Source of the DNA: Ferrimonas kyonanensis DSM 18153
Lineage (GTDB): Bacteria; Pseudomonadota; Gammaproteobacteria; Enterobacterales; Shewanellaceae
Reading direction: 5' to 3'
Assembly: GCF_000425405.1 (NCBI RefSeq)
Contig: NZ_AUDJ01000016.1
Coordinates: 62,001-126,000, forward strand
DNA: 64,000 bases
Made by a program: the position numbers and the translations under genes
Shown here: piece by piece, positions 52,707-61,516 of the stretch
Position numbering within the stretch: the stretch's first letter is position 1
Layout: the number at the start of each line of letters is the position of its first letter
The notes under the pieces: generated by a model
Seen by the model: only the letters and a program-made list of their open reading frames with translations
Databases searched by the model: none
What the model was told of the DNA's origin: nothing

Positions 52707-52736
52707 CAACAAGGGCACCCTAGGGTGCCCTTGTTG
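52707..52736. terminator. Perfect 30-nt palindrome between convergent glycan genes
   Basis: CAACAAGGGCACCCT is followed at once by its exact reverse complement, giving 15-bp arms with no spacer. It lies between the aminotransferase and GT52-like genes and should form a hairpin in both directions, with TTGTTG in place of a pure T-run. Confidence 0.75.
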
Positions 52737-52751
52737 CGTGTTATGAGTTGT

Positions 52752-53831
52752 TCAGTCGTTACTGACGCTGACGAGGGCCTGTTTCAGAGCCTTTTGCCAG
52801 CGAGTGGGGTCGCTGCCCCAGCGGCCCAGAGTGTCGGCCAGAGTGGTGTCCGCCAGGGTCAGTCGGTGGCAGTGCTGCTCGAAGCCGGTGCCGGCGGCGG
52901 ACAGGATCGAGATGGCCGGTATCACCGAAGGCATACCCAGCAAAATCGCCTCCAGCGGCACCTTGGCGTTCAGCACGGTGCAGCGCTGGGCAAACTCCTG
53001 GTACTGGTCGGTGTCTTCTGCCGGGTGAATCTTCAGGTACACCTGATAGCCCTGGGCCATCAGGGCGTCGATCAGGGTGCGGTAGATGGTCAGCTTGCCG
53101 GCCACCCCGCAGCCAGCGATGTTCTCTATGGGCTGGGTACTCAGCACCGCCTCGCGCTGGCCGGTGTGTGCCGGTGGCGTCAGCCGGAACAGCGTCAGCA
53201 CCATGGCTGATTGTTCCTTGGGATCGAGGAAATCGATCTTAACCGCTTTGTGACTGATGGAGTCGGGGGCCCGCTCCGGCGTAAGCAGGTGCACCTGTCG
53301 GCAGCGGGGGCTTTCACCAAACACCTTATAAGACGGCGTACGACCGGTGAGTAGCCGCCCCAGTTGCTTGAAGGTCTTTACCGGCAGTTTGCGGTAGTTG
53401 CCTTCGCCGTCTTCGATGATGGAAAACTGGGGCACCACTCGACTGAACAGGCGGGCCATCTTGTTCTTTTCATTGAACAGCACCATTTGCGGCTGATCGG
53501 CCTCCAGCAATGCTCGGGACAGGGCCGGGGACAGGCTGGCCAACTGTTCGCAGAAGTGACGACGGAAGCGGGCCGGCGCCGGCAGATCGCGCATGGCCAG
53601 AAAATAGAACAGGGTGCCGGTCAGGGTTTTGCTTTGCAGTTTGCTGGTTGCCCGGCGGCTGAGCAGGTGCACCTGAATGTGATCGGGCAGCACCTCGGTA
53701 TCCAGCAGGTCGGGGGTAATGCCCTGGTAGTCGGCAAACAGCACCACGTGAGACTGCACCTGAGGACGGGCATTGGCTCGTAACACGGCAAACAGCAGGT
53801 GACGCACGGTGGAGCAGACGTAAAATTCCAT
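52752..53831 (-). CDS. GT52-like (sialyltransferase-type) glycosyltransferase
   Basis: This 359-aa protein resembles family 52 / bacterial lipooligosaccharide sialyl- and polysialyltransferase-like enzymes: an N-terminal VCSTVRHLLFAVLRA strand-helix, SIIEDGEGNYR in the middle, a KIHPAEDTDQY segment (the HP motif) and a downstream Pro-Ser segment (AILLGMPSVIPAIS). No membrane helix is present, so it is a cytoplasmic or peripheral enzyme. It would be the natural user of the CMP-nonulosonate made by the convergent operon. The family assignment is by motif memory; another GT-B family cannot be excluded. Confidence 0.6.
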   Translation of the reverse strand: MEFYVCSTVRHLLFAVLRANARPQVQSHVVLFADYQGITPDLLDTEVLPDHIQVHLLSRRATSKLQSKTLTGTLFYFLAMRDLPAPARFRRHFCEQLASLSPALSRALLEADQPQMVLFNEKNKMARLFSRVVPQFSIIEDGEGNYRKLPVKTFKQLGRLLTGRTPSYKVFGESPRCRQVHLLTPERAPDSISHKAVKIDFLDPKEQSAMVLTLFRLTPPAHTGQREAVLSTQPIENIAGCGVAGKLTIYRTLIDALMAQGYQVYLKIHPAEDTDQYQEFAQRCTVLNAKVPLEAILLGMPSVIPAISILSAAGTGFEQHCHRLTLADTTLADTLGRWGSDPTRWQKALKQALVSVSND

Positions 53832-53855
53832 TGGGATTCCTTTGCCGAGTCCGGT

Positions 53856-54923
53856 CTACCAGCGCCAGTAGCCCAGGCTCTTTCGTTGCTTGAAGCGGCG
53901 GATCAGATTCAGTGGCTTGGCCTTGAGGTGCCCCAGCCCGGATTCGATCAGAGTGTTGACCGCCACCAGGACTCGCTCGGTGGAGCGGCCATCCCGGTAG
54001 GGGTGCAGTTGATTGCTGAATGCCTCGATGGCGGCCATCAACTCCGCCGGGCGGCTGTGGGCCAGCTCGAGGGCTTCGGCAATCTGCTCAGGCTCGGTGA
54101 CGTTGAGCAGGTGTGGCTGTGGTGTCTGAGTATTGAAGGTGACCACTGGCTTTTGCTGCAGCAGGAACATCAACAACATCGATGAGGTGTCGCACAGCAT
54201 CAGATCGGCGGCCTGCAGCAGCGGGATGACGTTGTCGGTTTCGACAAAGGTCAGGTTATCGTTTTGCATCCCCTTATAGGTGTCGATCACCGCCTGTTCC
54301 ATCTTGGGATGGAACTGCACCAGAATGCGCCACTTGCCCGAGTCTCTCAGCGCTTCAAGCTCGGGTACCAGTTTTTTGGCGCAGCTGTACTTCTGAGAGA
54401 AGGTGGAGCAGAACAACAGAGTGGGCCTGGAATCGTTGCCGTCGAGGTAGGGGTTATCGGCGCAGGGGGTAAACAGCGGGTCCAGGTTGGCCCAGCCGGT
54501 TTCCACCACATCGAAGAAACCATGTTGCTTGGCCAATTCCACGAACGGAGCGGTGGTGTTGGGGCCCTGAGTGCAGTAGAGATCGAAGCAACCGCGAATC
54601 TCGAAGTGATCTTCGCGGCCCCGGCTGTTGATCTTGCCGGAGTTGAAGCCATGGAACACGCCCACCTTGATGCCGGGAATGAAACTGGGAACCACATTGC
54701 CAGGCACCAACACCGCATGGGGCTGCCACGCGCGTACCTCATCGATGCTCATCAACCGGCGTTCGTCCGACGCCAGAAACCCCGGGTCAACCTCATCGGT
54801 GGCCAGAAACCAGCACACCTCGCCGCCATGAGCCCGAATGGCCTGTTGCAGCGGCCGTAGCATGGCGTAAGCGTAACTTTGATGGATGAACATCAGATAG
54901 CGTTGATTATGACAGCGATGCAC
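53856..54923 (-). CDS. TagB/SpsB-like CDP-glycerol glycerophosphotransferase family protein
   Basis: This protein of about 355 aa belongs to the CDP-glycerol:glycerophosphotransferase family. Marks are RYLMFIHQSYAYAMLRPLQQ, GVFHGFNSGKI, the LVQFHPKM motif and a metal/nucleotide segment LLQAADLMLCDTSSMLLMFL (the DTSS motif). Members add phosphoglycerol or related groups to glycans; some act as GT-B enzymes without CDP-glycerol. The start is uncertain: GTG 54923 has a GGGTACC site and gives HRCHNQRYLMF, ATG 54893 would shorten it by ten residues, and the frame is open to 55121 inside the upstream gene. Confidence 0.8.
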   Translation of the reverse strand: MHRCHNQRYLMFIHQSYAYAMLRPLQQAIRAHGGEVCWFLATDEVDPGFLASDERRLMSIDEVRAWQPHAVLVPGNVVPSFIPGIKVGVFHGFNSGKINSRGREDHFEIRGCFDLYCTQGPNTTAPFVELAKQHGFFDVVETGWANLDPLFTPCADNPYLDGNDSRPTLLFCSTFSQKYSCAKKLVPELEALRDSGKWRILVQFHPKMEQAVIDTYKGMQNDNLTFVETDNVIPLLQAADLMLCDTSSMLLMFLLQQKPVVTFNTQTPQPHLLNVTEPEQIAEALELAHSRPAELMAAIEAFSNQLHPYRDGRSTERVLVAVNTLIESGLGHLKAKPLNLIRRFKQRKSLGYWRW

Positions 54924-54967
54924 GTGGTACCCGTTAATGTCTGTTCGTCGATAAGCCGGTTTTGCGG

Positions 54968-55747
54968 TTACTTCTTCGGGGGATTGTCGCGGCGGTATTC
55001 CAGATACCACAGCCCGGCGTATTTGTTGAATGACGCCTGGGCGAACATCACCGCCATCATCAGGCCGCGACGGCCATCGAGGAAGCCCAGGCGAATGATG
55101 TAAATCAGCAAGAAGGTCCACAGGGCTCGCAGTACCGCCACTTCCGGCCCCAGGCTGGGTTTGCCCTGTTCGAAGTATTTCTGCGTGGTTTCCCAGGAGT
55201 AGGTGCGGTTTTTCTCCATCAGGTGGTCGAAACCGCGCAGGGAGTTGTGCATCAGGAAGCCGTCCTTAATGGTGGACATCTTGCCTTCGGTGACCACGTG
55301 GGCATGGACCACCACCGGGGTGATGTGGGCCCCTTCCCGCTTGAACAACCGCTTGGGTGCCCGAGCGGAGCGGCCGTGCTTCATCAGCTTGTCCATGATG
55401 ACGTTGCCCCAGGGCAGCTTGAAGGCGGTCTCTTCGATGGTGTCCTGGGCCAGGATGTTGCCGATGGTGCGCTTCATGTTGTCGTCGAGCCATTCGTCGG
55501 CGTCGATGATCAGCGCCCAGTCACAGCTGGCCTGATCCAGGGCACGCTGCTTCTGAAAGCCGTCACCCGGCCAGTCTTCGGTGATCCACACCTTGTCGGT
55601 GTACTCACGGACAATGTCGATGGTGCTGTCGGTGCTGCCTGAATCGAACACGATGATCTCATCTGCAAATCCTTTGAGTGACTCCAGGCAGGGACGGATC
55701 CTGTCCTCTTCATTCATACAAATAATCAGGGCAGATAGGGTGTGCAT
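54968..55747 (-). CDS. Family 2 glycosyltransferase, WaaE/KdtX-like
   Basis: This 259-aa GT2 enzyme has SALIICMNEEDRI at the start, IVFDSGSTDSTIDI (nucleotide site), LIIDADEWLDD (the DxD metal motif) and a C-terminal amphipathic/membrane-associated stretch (ALWTFLLIYIIRLGFLDG). It is close to WaaE/KdtX beta-1,4-glucosyltransferases of the LPS inner core. It would extend the heptose region. It is upstream of the TagB-like gene on the same strand with a 44-bp gap. Confidence 0.88.
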   Translation of the reverse strand: MHTLSALIICMNEEDRIRPCLESLKGFADEIIVFDSGSTDSTIDIVREYTDKVWITEDWPGDGFQKQRALDQASCDWALIIDADEWLDDNMKRTIGNILAQDTIEETAFKLPWGNVIMDKLMKHGRSARAPKRLFKREGAHITPVVVHAHVVTEGKMSTIKDGFLMHNSLRGFDHLMEKNRTYSWETTQKYFEQGKPSLGPEVAVLRALWTFLLIYIIRLGFLDGRRGLMMAVMFAQASFNKYAGLWYLEYRRDNPPKK

Positions 55748-55926
55748 CGATGTGATCCTTTCAGGGTTAAGAGCGGCCTATAGAATGCCAGTAATGGTGT
55801 GCCCTGACCGACTCAGAATCAACGTTTGTGACGGCGGTGGGCAAAGTCGACCAAAGGATATGATTCGGGATGTTAAAAGTCTAGTGACAGAGGGGGATAG
55901 AGGCAGAGAACCGATCGATTGTGGAT

Positions 55927-55967
55927 GAAAAAGCGCTGCGGCTGTTGTTGGCGGTGACCGCAGCGCT
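55927..55967 (-). terminator. Terminator of the GT4 gene
   Basis: On the minus strand AGCGCTGCGG and CCGCAGCGCT pair around a 16-nt loop and run into TTTTTC, 9 nt after the GT4 stop. Confidence 0.8.
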
Positions 55968-55975
55968 GGGCCATT

Positions 55976-57091
55976 CTACAGGCGTCCGGTCAGCTGCTTA
56001 TACAGCTGCAGGTGCTTATCGATGCCCTGTTGCACATTGAAAATGGTTTCGATGCGCTGGCGGGCATTGGCGCCAAAGGCGTCAGTCTGATCCCGATCCT
56101 GCCACAAACGGGTGATCGCTTTGCCCAGGGCCGGGGCGTCGCTGGGATCCACCACGTAGCCGGACTCGCCGTCTTTTACCAGCTCGGCATTGCCGCCGGT
56201 ACTGGTGACAACCGCGGCCCGGCCGTAGGCCATGCCTTCAAGAATCGCCCGCGACAAGCCTTCCCGTTTGGTGGTCGGTAACACGATGATGTCGCTGGCA
56301 CCAGAGACCTGAGGGGCGTCGTTGCGATAGCCCAGGGCGATCACCTTGCTGGGGTCTACCGCCTTGGCGGCCATCTCCTTGACCTTGGGATCGTCAGGAT
56401 TGGCGCCCACCAGCAGGGTGTAGATGGGGGCATCTTTGGGAAAGTGGTGGGTGGCTTCCATCAGCACGTGCAGGCCTTTGCGGGGCCGAAGGTTGGCCAC
56501 CAGCGACAGGGTAAAGGCATCGTCGGGCAGGTTCAGCGCCGACAGATCGGCTTTGGGGGCCTGATACCAATCCAGGGAATGGCCCTTGTAGATGGTGACC
56601 AGCTTGTCCTTGTTGCCCCACAGATGCTTGCGCAGATCCAATTCCACCGCCTTGGCCACGCAGACAATCTTGTCGATGCGGGGGTGCAGCATGTTCAGGT
56701 AGCTGGAGGGATCGTAGCGTTTAATGCTGCCAGTCTGACCGCGGTAGGCGATCACCTTGACCGGCAGGCCGATGGCGGCGGTAGCGCCGTTACTGATGGC
56801 GCGGCTGTTGAACAGGTGCAACAGCTCAAAGCCCTGGTCACGAATCAGTTTGCGGATGAAGCGAATGCTTTTGAGCGATAACTTGCCGTCGATCTTATGG
56901 GGAATGACCGTCAGGCCGTTGTCGCGGTAGTAGTCCACCAGAACCGATTCCGGGCTGCAAAGTACGCTGATGTCGGCCTCGCCGGATTGCTGCAGGCCGA
57001 ACAGTTGAGCGGCTTCGGGACGCACCGGGTTGAGGTTGCTGCGGCCAAGGTAGTCGGCGATGACCAGGACTTTGATTTTCTGTTTTGACAT
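55976..57091 (-). CDS. Family 4 glycosyltransferase
   Basis: This 371-aa GT-B enzyme has an N-terminal acceptor domain (VLVIADYLGRSNLNPVR) and a C-terminal donor domain with SLVANLRPRKGLHVL, the UDP/GDP-sugar segment IIVLPTTKREGLSRAILEGMA (the EX7E motif) and PAVVTSTGGNAEL-type AAVVTSTGGNAELV. It is a retaining transferase, probably of the LPS core/outer glycan. It stands with 96 bp after the epimerase gene and its own terminator, so it is the end of that transcript. Confidence 0.9.
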   Translation of the reverse strand: MSKQKIKVLVIADYLGRSNLNPVRPEAAQLFGLQQSGEADISVLCSPESVLVDYYRDNGLTVIPHKIDGKLSLKSIRFIRKLIRDQGFELLHLFNSRAISNGATAAIGLPVKVIAYRGQTGSIKRYDPSSYLNMLHPRIDKIVCVAKAVELDLRKHLWGNKDKLVTIYKGHSLDWYQAPKADLSALNLPDDAFTLSLVANLRPRKGLHVLMEATHHFPKDAPIYTLLVGANPDDPKVKEMAAKAVDPSKVIALGYRNDAPQVSGASDIIVLPTTKREGLSRAILEGMAYGRAAVVTSTGGNAELVKDGESGYVVDPSDAPALGKAITRLWQDRDQTDAFGANARQRIETIFNVQQGIDKHLQLYKQLTGRL

Positions 57092-57148
57092 GAAATTGAA
57101 TCGGTTCTCTGGATGATAGGAGGATGCTAGAGGGTTGCCAGGAGGAAC

Positions 57149-57174
57149 ACAAGGGAAGCCGGGGCTTCCCTTGT
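57149..57174 (-). terminator. Hairpin downstream of the epimerase gene
   Basis: ACAAGGGAAGC-CGGG-GCTTCCCTTGT makes an 11-bp stem 13 nt after the epimerase stop. On the minus strand it is followed by GTTCCTCC, only weakly T-rich, so termination may be partial. Confidence 0.6.
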
Positions 57175-57187
57175 GGGGCGAGGGCTC

Positions 57188-58186
57188 TTAGCCATAAAAA
57201 GCACGATACCAGTCGGCGAATTTCTGCAGGCCATCGGCCAGGGAGGTATCCGGGCTGAAGCCGACCGCCTGTTGCAGGTTGTCGGTGTCGGCGTAGGTGG
57301 TGTAGACGTCACCGGCCTGCATCGGTTTCATGTTGAGCTTGGCGGTGACGCCCAGAGCCTGCTCCAGGGTGCGAATAAAGGTCATCAGCTCCACCGGTTG
57401 ATGGTTGCCGATGTTGAACAAGCGGTAGGGGGCGCTGGAGCTATCCGGGCTGGCGCAGTCGTTGTTGTCATCCCGCTCCGGTACCTGTTCCAGTATCCGC
57501 ACCACGCCTTCGACGATGTCGTCGATGTAGGTGAAGTCCCGCGACAGCTTGCCGTGGTTGAAGACATCGATGGGCTCGCCAGCCAGCATCTTCTTGGTAA
57601 AGCTGAAGTAGGCCATGTCCGGCCGTCCCATGGGGCCGTACACGGTAAAGAACCGCAGACCGGTGGTAGGCAGGTCGTACAGGTGGCTGTAGGTGTGGGC
57701 CATCAGCTCGTTAGACTTCTTGGTGGCGGCGTACAGGCTGATGGGGTGATCGACGGCATCGGCTTCACTGAACGGCACTTTCTTGTTCATGCCGTACACC
57801 GACGAGGAGGAGGCGTACACCAGGTGTGGCACTTTCTGCTGACGACAGCCTTCGAGGATGGTCAGCATGCCGGCCAGGTTGGAGTCCAGATAAGCCATGG
57901 GGTTGTCGATGGAATAACGCACGCCGGCCTGGGCGGCCAGGTGGATCACCCGATCGAAATTGTCGTTGGCAAACAGCCGGGCCATGCCGTCCCGATCCGC
58001 CAGGTCCTGTTCGACAAACTGGAACCCCGGCTGGGGCAGCAGTTGCTTCAGCCGGGCTTGTTTCAGCTCGACGTCATAGTAATCATTGAGGTTGTCCAGA
58101 CCAACGATTTGATGGCCTTCGGCCAGCAAACGCTGGCTGACGTAGTAACCGATGAAACCGGCGGCGCCGGTGATCAGAATGCGCAT
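57188..58186 (-). CDS. UDP-glucuronate 4-epimerase-like NAD-dependent epimerase
   Basis: This 332-aa extended SDR has MRILITGAAGFIGYYVSQ (NAD site), the VHLAAQAGVRYSIDNP and SSSVYG motifs, catalytic Tyr-Lys in ISLYAATKKSNELM and RFFTVYGPMGRPDMAYF. These features match UDP-glucuronic acid 4-epimerase, which makes UDP-galacturonate for the acidic LPS core. The start is ATG 58186; an open frame extends to 58303 without a signal. It lies 64 bp after the GT9 gene. Confidence 0.92.
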   Translation of the reverse strand: MRILITGAAGFIGYYVSQRLLAEGHQIVGLDNLNDYYDVELKQARLKQLLPQPGFQFVEQDLADRDGMARLFANDNFDRVIHLAAQAGVRYSIDNPMAYLDSNLAGMLTILEGCRQQKVPHLVYASSSSVYGMNKKVPFSEADAVDHPISLYAATKKSNELMAHTYSHLYDLPTTGLRFFTVYGPMGRPDMAYFSFTKKMLAGEPIDVFNHGKLSRDFTYIDDIVEGVVRILEQVPERDDNNDCASPDSSSAPYRLFNIGNHQPVELMTFIRTLEQALGVTAKLNMKPMQAGDVYTTYADTDNLQQAVGFSPDTSLADGLQKFADWYRAFYG

Positions 58187-58250
58187 GACGCTGTTCCTAT
58201 AACTGCTGCCCTGAGTCTGCCCCAAAGCAAAAAATGGAATATTGGCTGGC

Positions 58251-59297
58251 TTAAGTGTATGCCTCAAGGGCGCCGTTAACCTGTTCAATGACGGTATCGA
58301 CATCGATGGCGGCCATCAGTTCGGCGCCTTTGGCTCGGGTACCAAAAGGGATCTGTGCCAACGGCGCCTGCTGCTGTTGCTCCACGTGTTGCTGATAGCA
58401 ACTGGCCACCCAGTGCCGATACCGGTAGGGGCCGGTGCGAGCCGGGTTGGAGTGGGCGTACAGTCCCACCACCGGGGTGCCCTGAGTGACGGCCATGTGG
58501 GCCGGACCGGTATCGGGCGCCAGTACCAGCGTGGCCCGTCGCAACAGCGCCAGCAGTTGTTTCAGGTTGGTTTGCCCCACCAGGTTGACCAGTTGGGTAT
58601 TGGCATGCTGTTGGATGGCGTCGGCCAGGGAAAGTTCCAGGGCCGCCGGACCGCCGCACAGCATCACCGTCATGCCGAGGCTGGCAGCATGGTCTGCCAC
58701 GGCGGCATAGCGCTCTGGCAGCCAGTTGCGCTCGGCTTTACTGGCGGCGGCGCAAATCACCAGGGTGCGTTGTCCGTCGGGAATCTGCAGGGCGGCAAAC
58801 TGGTGATCGGCTGCGCTGATGGGCATGTTCCAGCTTGGATCGGTGTCGGTTACCCCCAGTTCGCGGGCAAAATTCATAAAACCGTCCAGCACGTGGGGAC
58901 TGGCCTGGGGGGCGATGCGGTGGTTGGTAAACAGCCACTGCCCCTCTTTGGCCCGGTCTCGATCAAACCCCACCTTTACCTTGGCACGAATGCCCAGGGT
59001 GGCCACCGAGGCTCGCAGGGCAACCTGCATGTGCAACAGCACATCGAAATGGCGGCCTTTGAGGGTGCGCCACAGAGCCTTGTATCCCTGCCAGCCCTGG
59101 CGTTTGTCGAACACGACCAGCTCGACACCGTCGAGACCGTCCAGCAGGGCGGCTTCGATCTTGCCCACGATCCAGGTGATGGCGGCATCGGGGTGCCGCT
59201 TTTGCAGCGCCTGCACCATGGCCACGGCATGACAGACATCGCCGATGGCCGACAGGCGCATGATGCAGATGGAGTTAACTTTGCTTGGAATGGGCAT
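58251..59297 (-). CDS. Family 9 glycosyltransferase (heptosyltransferase)
   Basis: This 348-aa GT-B enzyme transfers heptose from ADP-heptose to the LPS inner core. Signs are CIMRLSAIGDVCHAVAMVQAL (N-terminal acceptor loop), KVGFDRDRAKEGQWLF, and LAPDTGPAHMAVTQGTPVVGLY (donor site). The closest named members are the WaaC/WaaF/OpsX group; OpsX-like is the best fit. It is divergent from kdkA across 151 bp, and begins the minus-strand core-glycan transcript. Confidence 0.92.
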   Translation of the reverse strand: MPIPSKVNSICIMRLSAIGDVCHAVAMVQALQKRHPDAAITWIVGKIEAALLDGLDGVELVVFDKRQGWQGYKALWRTLKGRHFDVLLHMQVALRASVATLGIRAKVKVGFDRDRAKEGQWLFTNHRIAPQASPHVLDGFMNFARELGVTDTDPSWNMPISAADHQFAALQIPDGQRTLVICAAASKAERNWLPERYAAVADHAASLGMTVMLCGGPAALELSLADAIQQHANTQLVNLVGQTNLKQLLALLRRATLVLAPDTGPAHMAVTQGTPVVGLYAHSNPARTGPYRYRHWVASCYQQHVEQQQQAPLAQIPFGTRAKGAELMAAIDVDTVIEQVNGALEAYT

Positions 59298-59448
59298 AAT
59301 TGGGCTGGTGGTTGCCGTAAAATCGCAAGTTTAAAGAAATTCTCGGCGCTGACCAAGTGCCGTTTGGGTTTGTCGGTTGCGTTGCCCGGGTTGTGGCTCC
59401 ACAATGGCGTCACTTTTGTGATTTCTAATGGCGCCACCGAGAGTTGTC

Positions 59449-60153
59449 ATGCAATTGACTGAACACCGAGAGAACACCCTGCTGCTGGCAGACGACAGTC
59501 CCGCCAAGGAGTGCTGGTTTGACCGGGAATGGCTTCAGCGCGGTAACCGCATTGATGGTCATTCCGATGCCAGTGGCCGAAACCCGGCGCTGTTTCTGAA
59601 GATCGACGGCGGTCATTTTGTGCTGCGTCATTACTACCGGGGCGGGTTACCGGGCAAGCTGATTGAAGATGCTTATTTGTGGCCGGGCCTGAATAAGACC
59701 CGGGCCTATCGGGAGCTGAAGTTGCTGGAGCAGATTCAGGCGCTGCAGTTGCCTGCCTGTCGACCGGTTGCCGCTCGCATCGAGCGCCAGGGATTCAGCT
59801 ACCGTGCCGACCTGATCACCGAGCGACTGATGGGCTGTCAGGACTTGGTGGGGGCGCTGTCTCAGGCGTCGTTGAGCGAGTCGCGCTGGATTCAGCTGGG
59901 TCAGGTGCTGGCCCGGTTCCACCAGGCCGGGGTCTACCATGCCGATCTTAATGCCCGCAACATTCTGCTGGATAGCGAACAGTTCTACCTGATCGATTTT
60001 GACCGCGGTGAGATGCGCAAACCCGATCGCAAATGGCAGCAGGCCAACCTGGACCGGTTGCAGCGATCACTGCGCAAAGAGGCGCAGCGGGTCTCCGGGC
60101 TGAAGTGGCAGGAGAGTGACTGGTCGCTGCTGCTTAAGGGGTACCGGCTGTAA
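59449..60153 (+). CDS. kdkA: 3-deoxy-D-manno-octulosonic acid kinase
   Basis: This 234-aa kinase phosphorylates Kdo at O-4 in the LPS inner core. The kinase-like fold has HFVLRHYYRGGLPGK (ATP-site Lys/Arg region), the catalytic loop VYHADLNARNILLD and LIDFDRGEMR in place of DFG. KdkA from Haemophilus is about 240 aa. ATG 59449 was chosen (GAG upstream); ATG 59428 is in frame. It is convergent with waaA, overlapping it by 20 bp, the usual kdkA-waaA neighbourhood. Confidence 0.93.
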   Translation: MQLTEHRENTLLLADDSPAKECWFDREWLQRGNRIDGHSDASGRNPALFLKIDGGHFVLRHYYRGGLPGKLIEDAYLWPGLNKTRAYRELKLLEQIQALQLPACRPVAARIERQGFSYRADLITERLMGCQDLVGALSQASLSESRWIQLGQVLARFHQAGVYHADLNARNILLDSEQFYLIDFDRGEMRKPDRKWQQANLDRLQRSLRKEAQRVSGLKWQESDWSLLLKGYRL

Positions 60154-61408
60154 TGGCGTCGCGGATCACCTGCAGTTGTCGCTCGGTGGCACCGCGGTTC
60201 TGAGACACGAACAGCAGCGCCGCCTCGCCCATGCTCTGCCGCTGACGGCGATCATTGAGCAGGCTGCGCAGGGTCTCGGTCAACTGACCTTGATTCGCCA
60301 CGGTGAGCAGCGCGCCGTGTTGCTGCAACTGATCGCCGATCTCCTGAAAATTGAAGTAATGCGGTCCCATTAGCACCGGTTTACCAAACGCCGCCGGTTC
60401 CAGTGGATTGTGCCCACCTCGCTCGATCAGGCTGCCGCCCACCAAGGCGATGTCGCAGCCGCCGTACAATCCCATCAACTCTCCCATGGTGTCGCCCACC
60501 AGTACCTGGGTGTCGGCAGCCACCTCGGTGGTCTGGCTGCGGCGTTGCAGGGTCAGTCCGGCCTGTTGGCACAGATCGGCGGCATGATCAAATTGTTCCG
60601 GGTGCCGGGGCACCAACACCAGCAGTAACTCAGGGTGGGTGCGCAGCAGTTGCTGATGGCTGGCCACAACCTGCTCGAACTCACCGGGGTGGGTGGACGC
60701 GGCAATCCAGCGGGGGCGGGCACCAAACAGTGTTTGCCCCAATTCCGCGGCCTGCTGACGGGCCGGTTTGTCGATGGGGATATCAAATTTCAGGCTGCCG
60801 CAATCGATAAGACGGGCGGCGCTGACCCCTAATTTGACCAAGCGGGCGCCGTCGTTGCTGTTCTGGGCGGCCACCGCCGTGAGTCGGTTCAGCATCGGCC
60901 CCACCAGCTTGGGAAACCGGCCGTAACCCCGGGCGGAGCGCTCAGACAGGCGGGCGTTCGCCAGGATCACCGGAGTGTGGCGGCAGAAACTGTGGTGGAT
61001 CAGGTTAGGCCACAGTTCAGTTTCCATAAGAATGATCGCTTTTGGCTTTAATTTGTTCAGGAAACGGCGCATTATCAGCGAATGATCCATGGGCAGGTAG
61101 CAGTGAAAGACGCTGTCGCCCAGGTGTTTTTTGACCTGCTGTGATCCCGTCGGAGTGGTGGTGGTCACCAACAACAGGGTGGTCGGATACTGCTGTTGCA
61201 GCTTTCTGATCAACGGCAGTGCCGCCAGGGTCTCACCCATGGAGGCGCAGTGGATCATCAGTGGACCGCTGACCCGGGGGAGACCCAGTGCGAACCGTTC
61301 CCCTAGCCGGCCTCGGTAGTCCGGACTCTTGAGTGCACGCCAGCCGAAATAGAGCAGCGCCAAAGGGGTAGCAAGAATAAGCAGTAAGCTGTAACTGATT
61401 CGGTTCAT
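60134..61408 (-). CDS. waaA: Kdo transferase
   Basis: This 424-aa inner-membrane-associated GT30 enzyme adds Kdo to lipid A precursor. It has an N-terminal membrane anchor (SYSLLLILATPLALLYFGW), then the GT30 core with IHCASMGETLAALPLI, ILMETELWPNLIH and VGGSLIERGGHNPLEPAAFGKPV. With an adjacent kdkA, this bacterium may make a mono-Kdo, 4-phosphorylated core, as in Haemophilus and Shewanella; that is an inference from family context. It is convergent with kdkA. Confidence 0.96.
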   Translation of the reverse strand: MNRISYSLLLILATPLALLYFGWRALKSPDYRGRLGERFALGLPRVSGPLMIHCASMGETLAALPLIRKLQQQYPTTLLLVTTTTPTGSQQVKKHLGDSVFHCYLPMDHSLIMRRFLNKLKPKAIILMETELWPNLIHHSFCRHTPVILANARLSERSARGYGRFPKLVGPMLNRLTAVAAQNSNDGARLVKLGVSAARLIDCGSLKFDIPIDKPARQQAAELGQTLFGARPRWIAASTHPGEFEQVVASHQQLLRTHPELLLVLVPRHPEQFDHAADLCQQAGLTLQRRSQTTEVAADTQVLVGDTMGELMGLYGGCDIALVGGSLIERGGHNPLEPAAFGKPVLMGPHYFNFQEIGDQLQQHGALLTVANQGQLTETLRSLLNDRRQRQSMGEAALLFVSQNRGATERQLQVIRDAITAGTP

Positions 61409-61516
61409 GGTTGGATAACTATCAGGGAGACGCCCGCATCATAGAGCAGGGCGCATACTGTTTCAAATCTAGCCACGCCAAGGTAAGCTAGCGGGTGACA
61501 AAGAGAAGGCGAGCCC

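Noticed and set aside
54924-55121. N-terminal extension of the TagB-like protein into the GT2 gene
   Set aside because: It would overlap the upstream gene by about 150 bp on the same strand, and family members begin just before RYLMF.
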